DNA from: an uncultured Campylobacter sp.
GTDB lineage: Bacteria > Campylobacterota > Campylobacteria > Campylobacterales > Campylobacteraceae
Assembly: GCF_938030815.1 (NCBI RefSeq)
Contig: NZ_CALHII010000056.1
Coordinates: forward strand, 1 to 22,674
Length of the DNA: 22,674 nucleotides
Reading direction: 5' to 3'
Every line of letters starts with the position of its first letter. The first letter of the stretch is position 1. The translations under genes and the position numbers were made by a program. The notes beneath the pieces are model-generated. The model did no database searches and had not been told where the DNA came from. It was given only the letters and a program-made list of their open reading frames with translations. Below are positions 21,582 through 22,674 of the stretch, in pieces.

Positions 21582-21943
21582 GTGCAAAAAGGGCAAAATT
21601 TGACGCGCACGGTATATTACGAGGCTAGGCACAAAGCCATAGCGGAGGGCGGCATAGAGGGCATTGCCGCCGTTCTGCGAAGTGATGACGAGGCCGTGAA
21701 AGCCTCGCTTCTGTTGTGCCCTGGTTTTACCTTGATCCCTACTACGGCTGCACGCTGGCGCATGAGAGCGAAATTTTCGCCCTTTTACAGGAGCTGCTTC
21801 TGAGCGAGCGCTCGCAAGCTATCAGAGACGATATTTTGCAGCTTCTGGGCGATTACTGCGGCGATTTTAGCGTGCTGCGAAGCAGGATTTGCGAGGCGTC
21901 AGGCGAGCTTTTGCCGGGTATCAAGCGCTTGATCGAAGGATAA
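21582..21943 (+). pseudogene. Small unknown gene broken by a frameshift
   Basis: Two overlapping frames look like one protein. The first (from GTG 21582, or TTG 21600 with AAAAAGGG upstream) reads YYEARHKAIAEGGIEGIAAV and on to VKASLL. The second resumes at about 21716 as PWFYLDPYYGCTLAHESEIF and runs to the stop at 21943. One missing base near 21711-21716 (CTTCTGTTGTGCCC) explains the break, giving a ~120-residue alpha-helical product if repaired. Past the break the first frame turns into unlike sequence (TTAARWRMRAKF). The family is not recognised. It starts 5 bases after the fabI stop. Real mutation and sequencing error cannot be told apart here. Confidence 0.65.
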
Positions 21944-22130
21944 ATTTAACGACCGGCGCGCCTTTGCACACGGTGATTGCGTCACGGCGAGCGGTAGCGA
22001 AATTTGCCGCGCCTCCGCATACGCCCCTTTTTGTTGCGAAAATGCGGCAGCGTAAAATTTTAAGATTGAAAGCGGCGATGAGAACCTCGGATGAGCGAGG
22101 AGATCGATTAAGTGCGTACATAAAAACGGC

Positions 22131-22199
22131 ATGAAGATAGAGGATTATTTCAGAGCCGTTTTTGAAAAAAGCGGCAAAAACCGCCAGGAAGGAGCTTGA
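22131..22199 (+). CDS. Possible 22-residue leader peptide before the exonuclease gene
   Basis: ATG to TGA encodes MKIEDYFRAVFEKSGKNRQE-Gly-Ala; its stop overlaps the exonuclease ATG by one base (TGATG), and the exonuclease ribosome binding site lies in its last codons. No ribosome binding site of its own is seen. It may be a coupled leader or chance. Confidence 0.25.
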   Translation: MKIEDYFRAVFEKSGKNRQEGA

Positions 22200-22674
22200 T
22201 GAAAAAGGATTATATCTGCGTATTCGACTGCGAGACGATCCCAGACGTAGCGGCGCTGGTGCGGGTGCTGGATGAGGATGCGATCGCGGACTGCTTTGAG
22301 CCTTTCGATAAAAAAAGCTTTGCAAAGCTTTTTGACGCGCAGCTCTCGCAAAAGATCGGCGGCGAGAAGCAAAATGCGTCTTTAAATTTTGCTGTAAATT
22401 CGGCGGAGCAGAATTTTAAAATAGAAAATTCCGAGCAAAATTCCGCGCCGCAAAGCTTTACGCAGCAAGACGTCGCGTCTCAAAGCTTTGCCAGTGAAAA
22501 TCCCGCTGGACAAAATTTTATAGTGCAGAATTTTAAGGAGAATTCCAAGGCACTAAATTCCGAGCAAAATTCTGCATCGAATTCCACAGAGCAAAATTTA
22601 GCGCCGCAAAATACGGCGCCCAAAAATTCCGCATCGCTAAATTTAACCTACGACGATATCGCGCCTCAAAGCTC
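22199..22674 (+). CDS. PolB-type 3'-5' exonuclease (N-terminal part), with low-complexity insertion
   Basis: The gene runs off the window; 158 codons are visible. It starts MKKDYICVFDCETIPDVAAL, where FDCETIPD is exonuclease motif I of the DnaQ/PolB exonuclease superfamily (metal-binding Asp and Glu), best matching the predicted PolB-related 3'-5' exonucleases. AAGGAG lies 4 bases before the ATG. From about residue 60 to 150 the sequence becomes Asn/Gln/Ser/Ala-rich with loose repeats of the EQNSA and QNF type (AATTCC and AAATTT at DNA level), unlike a folded nuclease. The frame stays open throughout, and YDDIAPQS near the end may mark the return of the ordinary domain. Confidence 0.75.
   Translation, partial: MKKDYICVFDCETIPDVAALVRVLDEDAIADCFEPFDKKSFAKLFDAQLSQKIGGEKQNASLNFAVNSAEQNFKIENSEQNSAPQSFTQQDVASQSFASENPAGQNFIVQNFKENSKALNSEQNSASNSTEQNLAPQNTAPKNSASLNLTYDDIAPQS

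Noticed and set aside
21889..22134. 81-residue plus-strand ORF between the broken gene and the exonuclease
   Set aside because: It starts inside the frameshifted gene in another frame and has a basic, Arg/Ala-rich composition with no motif.

Overview
The window looks like chromosomal DNA of a Campylobacter with an unusually GC-rich genome for the genus (C. gracilis-like is my guess; this is inference). The reasons are the gapA-pgk-tpiA-fabI order, the ftsY / thioredoxin lipoprotein / 5-formyl-THF cyclo-ligase / rny cluster that I recall from C. jejuni, TATAAT-type -10 boxes without clear -35 boxes, and the AAATTT-rich spacers. Most of the window is housekeeping, broken up by accessory islands and long non-coding spacers. 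No tRNA, rRNA, CRISPR array or transposase was recognised.

Layout: (1) 2-2527, the tail of one and two complete paralogous family-3 periplasmic solute-binding proteins in tandem, with no permease or ATPase in view. (2) 2771-3514, an unknown six-helix membrane protein on the minus strand, then a ~790-bp non-coding stretch. (3) 4307-5656, radA (minus), divergent from brnQ (5856-7187). (4) 7376-9558, a DUF1963/YwqG-like protein, a small unknown ORF, and a damaged second copy of the DUF1963 3' end. (5) 9706-13926, ftsY and a TlpA-like lipoprotein (minus, translationally coupled), divergent from 5-formyl-THF cyclo-ligase, RNase Y and a YSC84/SYLF protein. (6) 14404-15991, a DedA-family membrane protein followed at once by a barnase-type ribonuclease and a barstar-type inhibitor. 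(7) 16107-17301, an unknown CxCGxxxCW protein and a small MliC-like lipoprotein (both minus). (8) 17439-21576, gapA, pgk, tpiA and, after a structured spacer, fabI. (9) 21582-21943, a small gene broken by a frameshift. (10) From 22199 to the window end, the start of a PolB-type 3'-5' exonuclease with an Asn/Gln/Ser-rich insertion.

The most interesting system is the barnase/barstar toxin-inhibitor pair. All core catalytic residues of barnase and the two key barstar aspartates can be read, the two genes overlap by ATGA, and the toxin carries a membrane-targeting N-terminus plus a long polar linker. With the DUF1963 locus (and its repeated 3' end) and two unidentified small proteins, the window holds several candidate conflict or immunity genes. 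Other signals are a deeply nested inverted repeat right after tpiA, a 16-bp-arm inverted repeat upstream of fabI, two perfect-length 38-bp degenerate repeats at 16799-16874, and an Asp-to-Asn change at the expected ligand-binding aspartate in one of the solute-binding paralogues.
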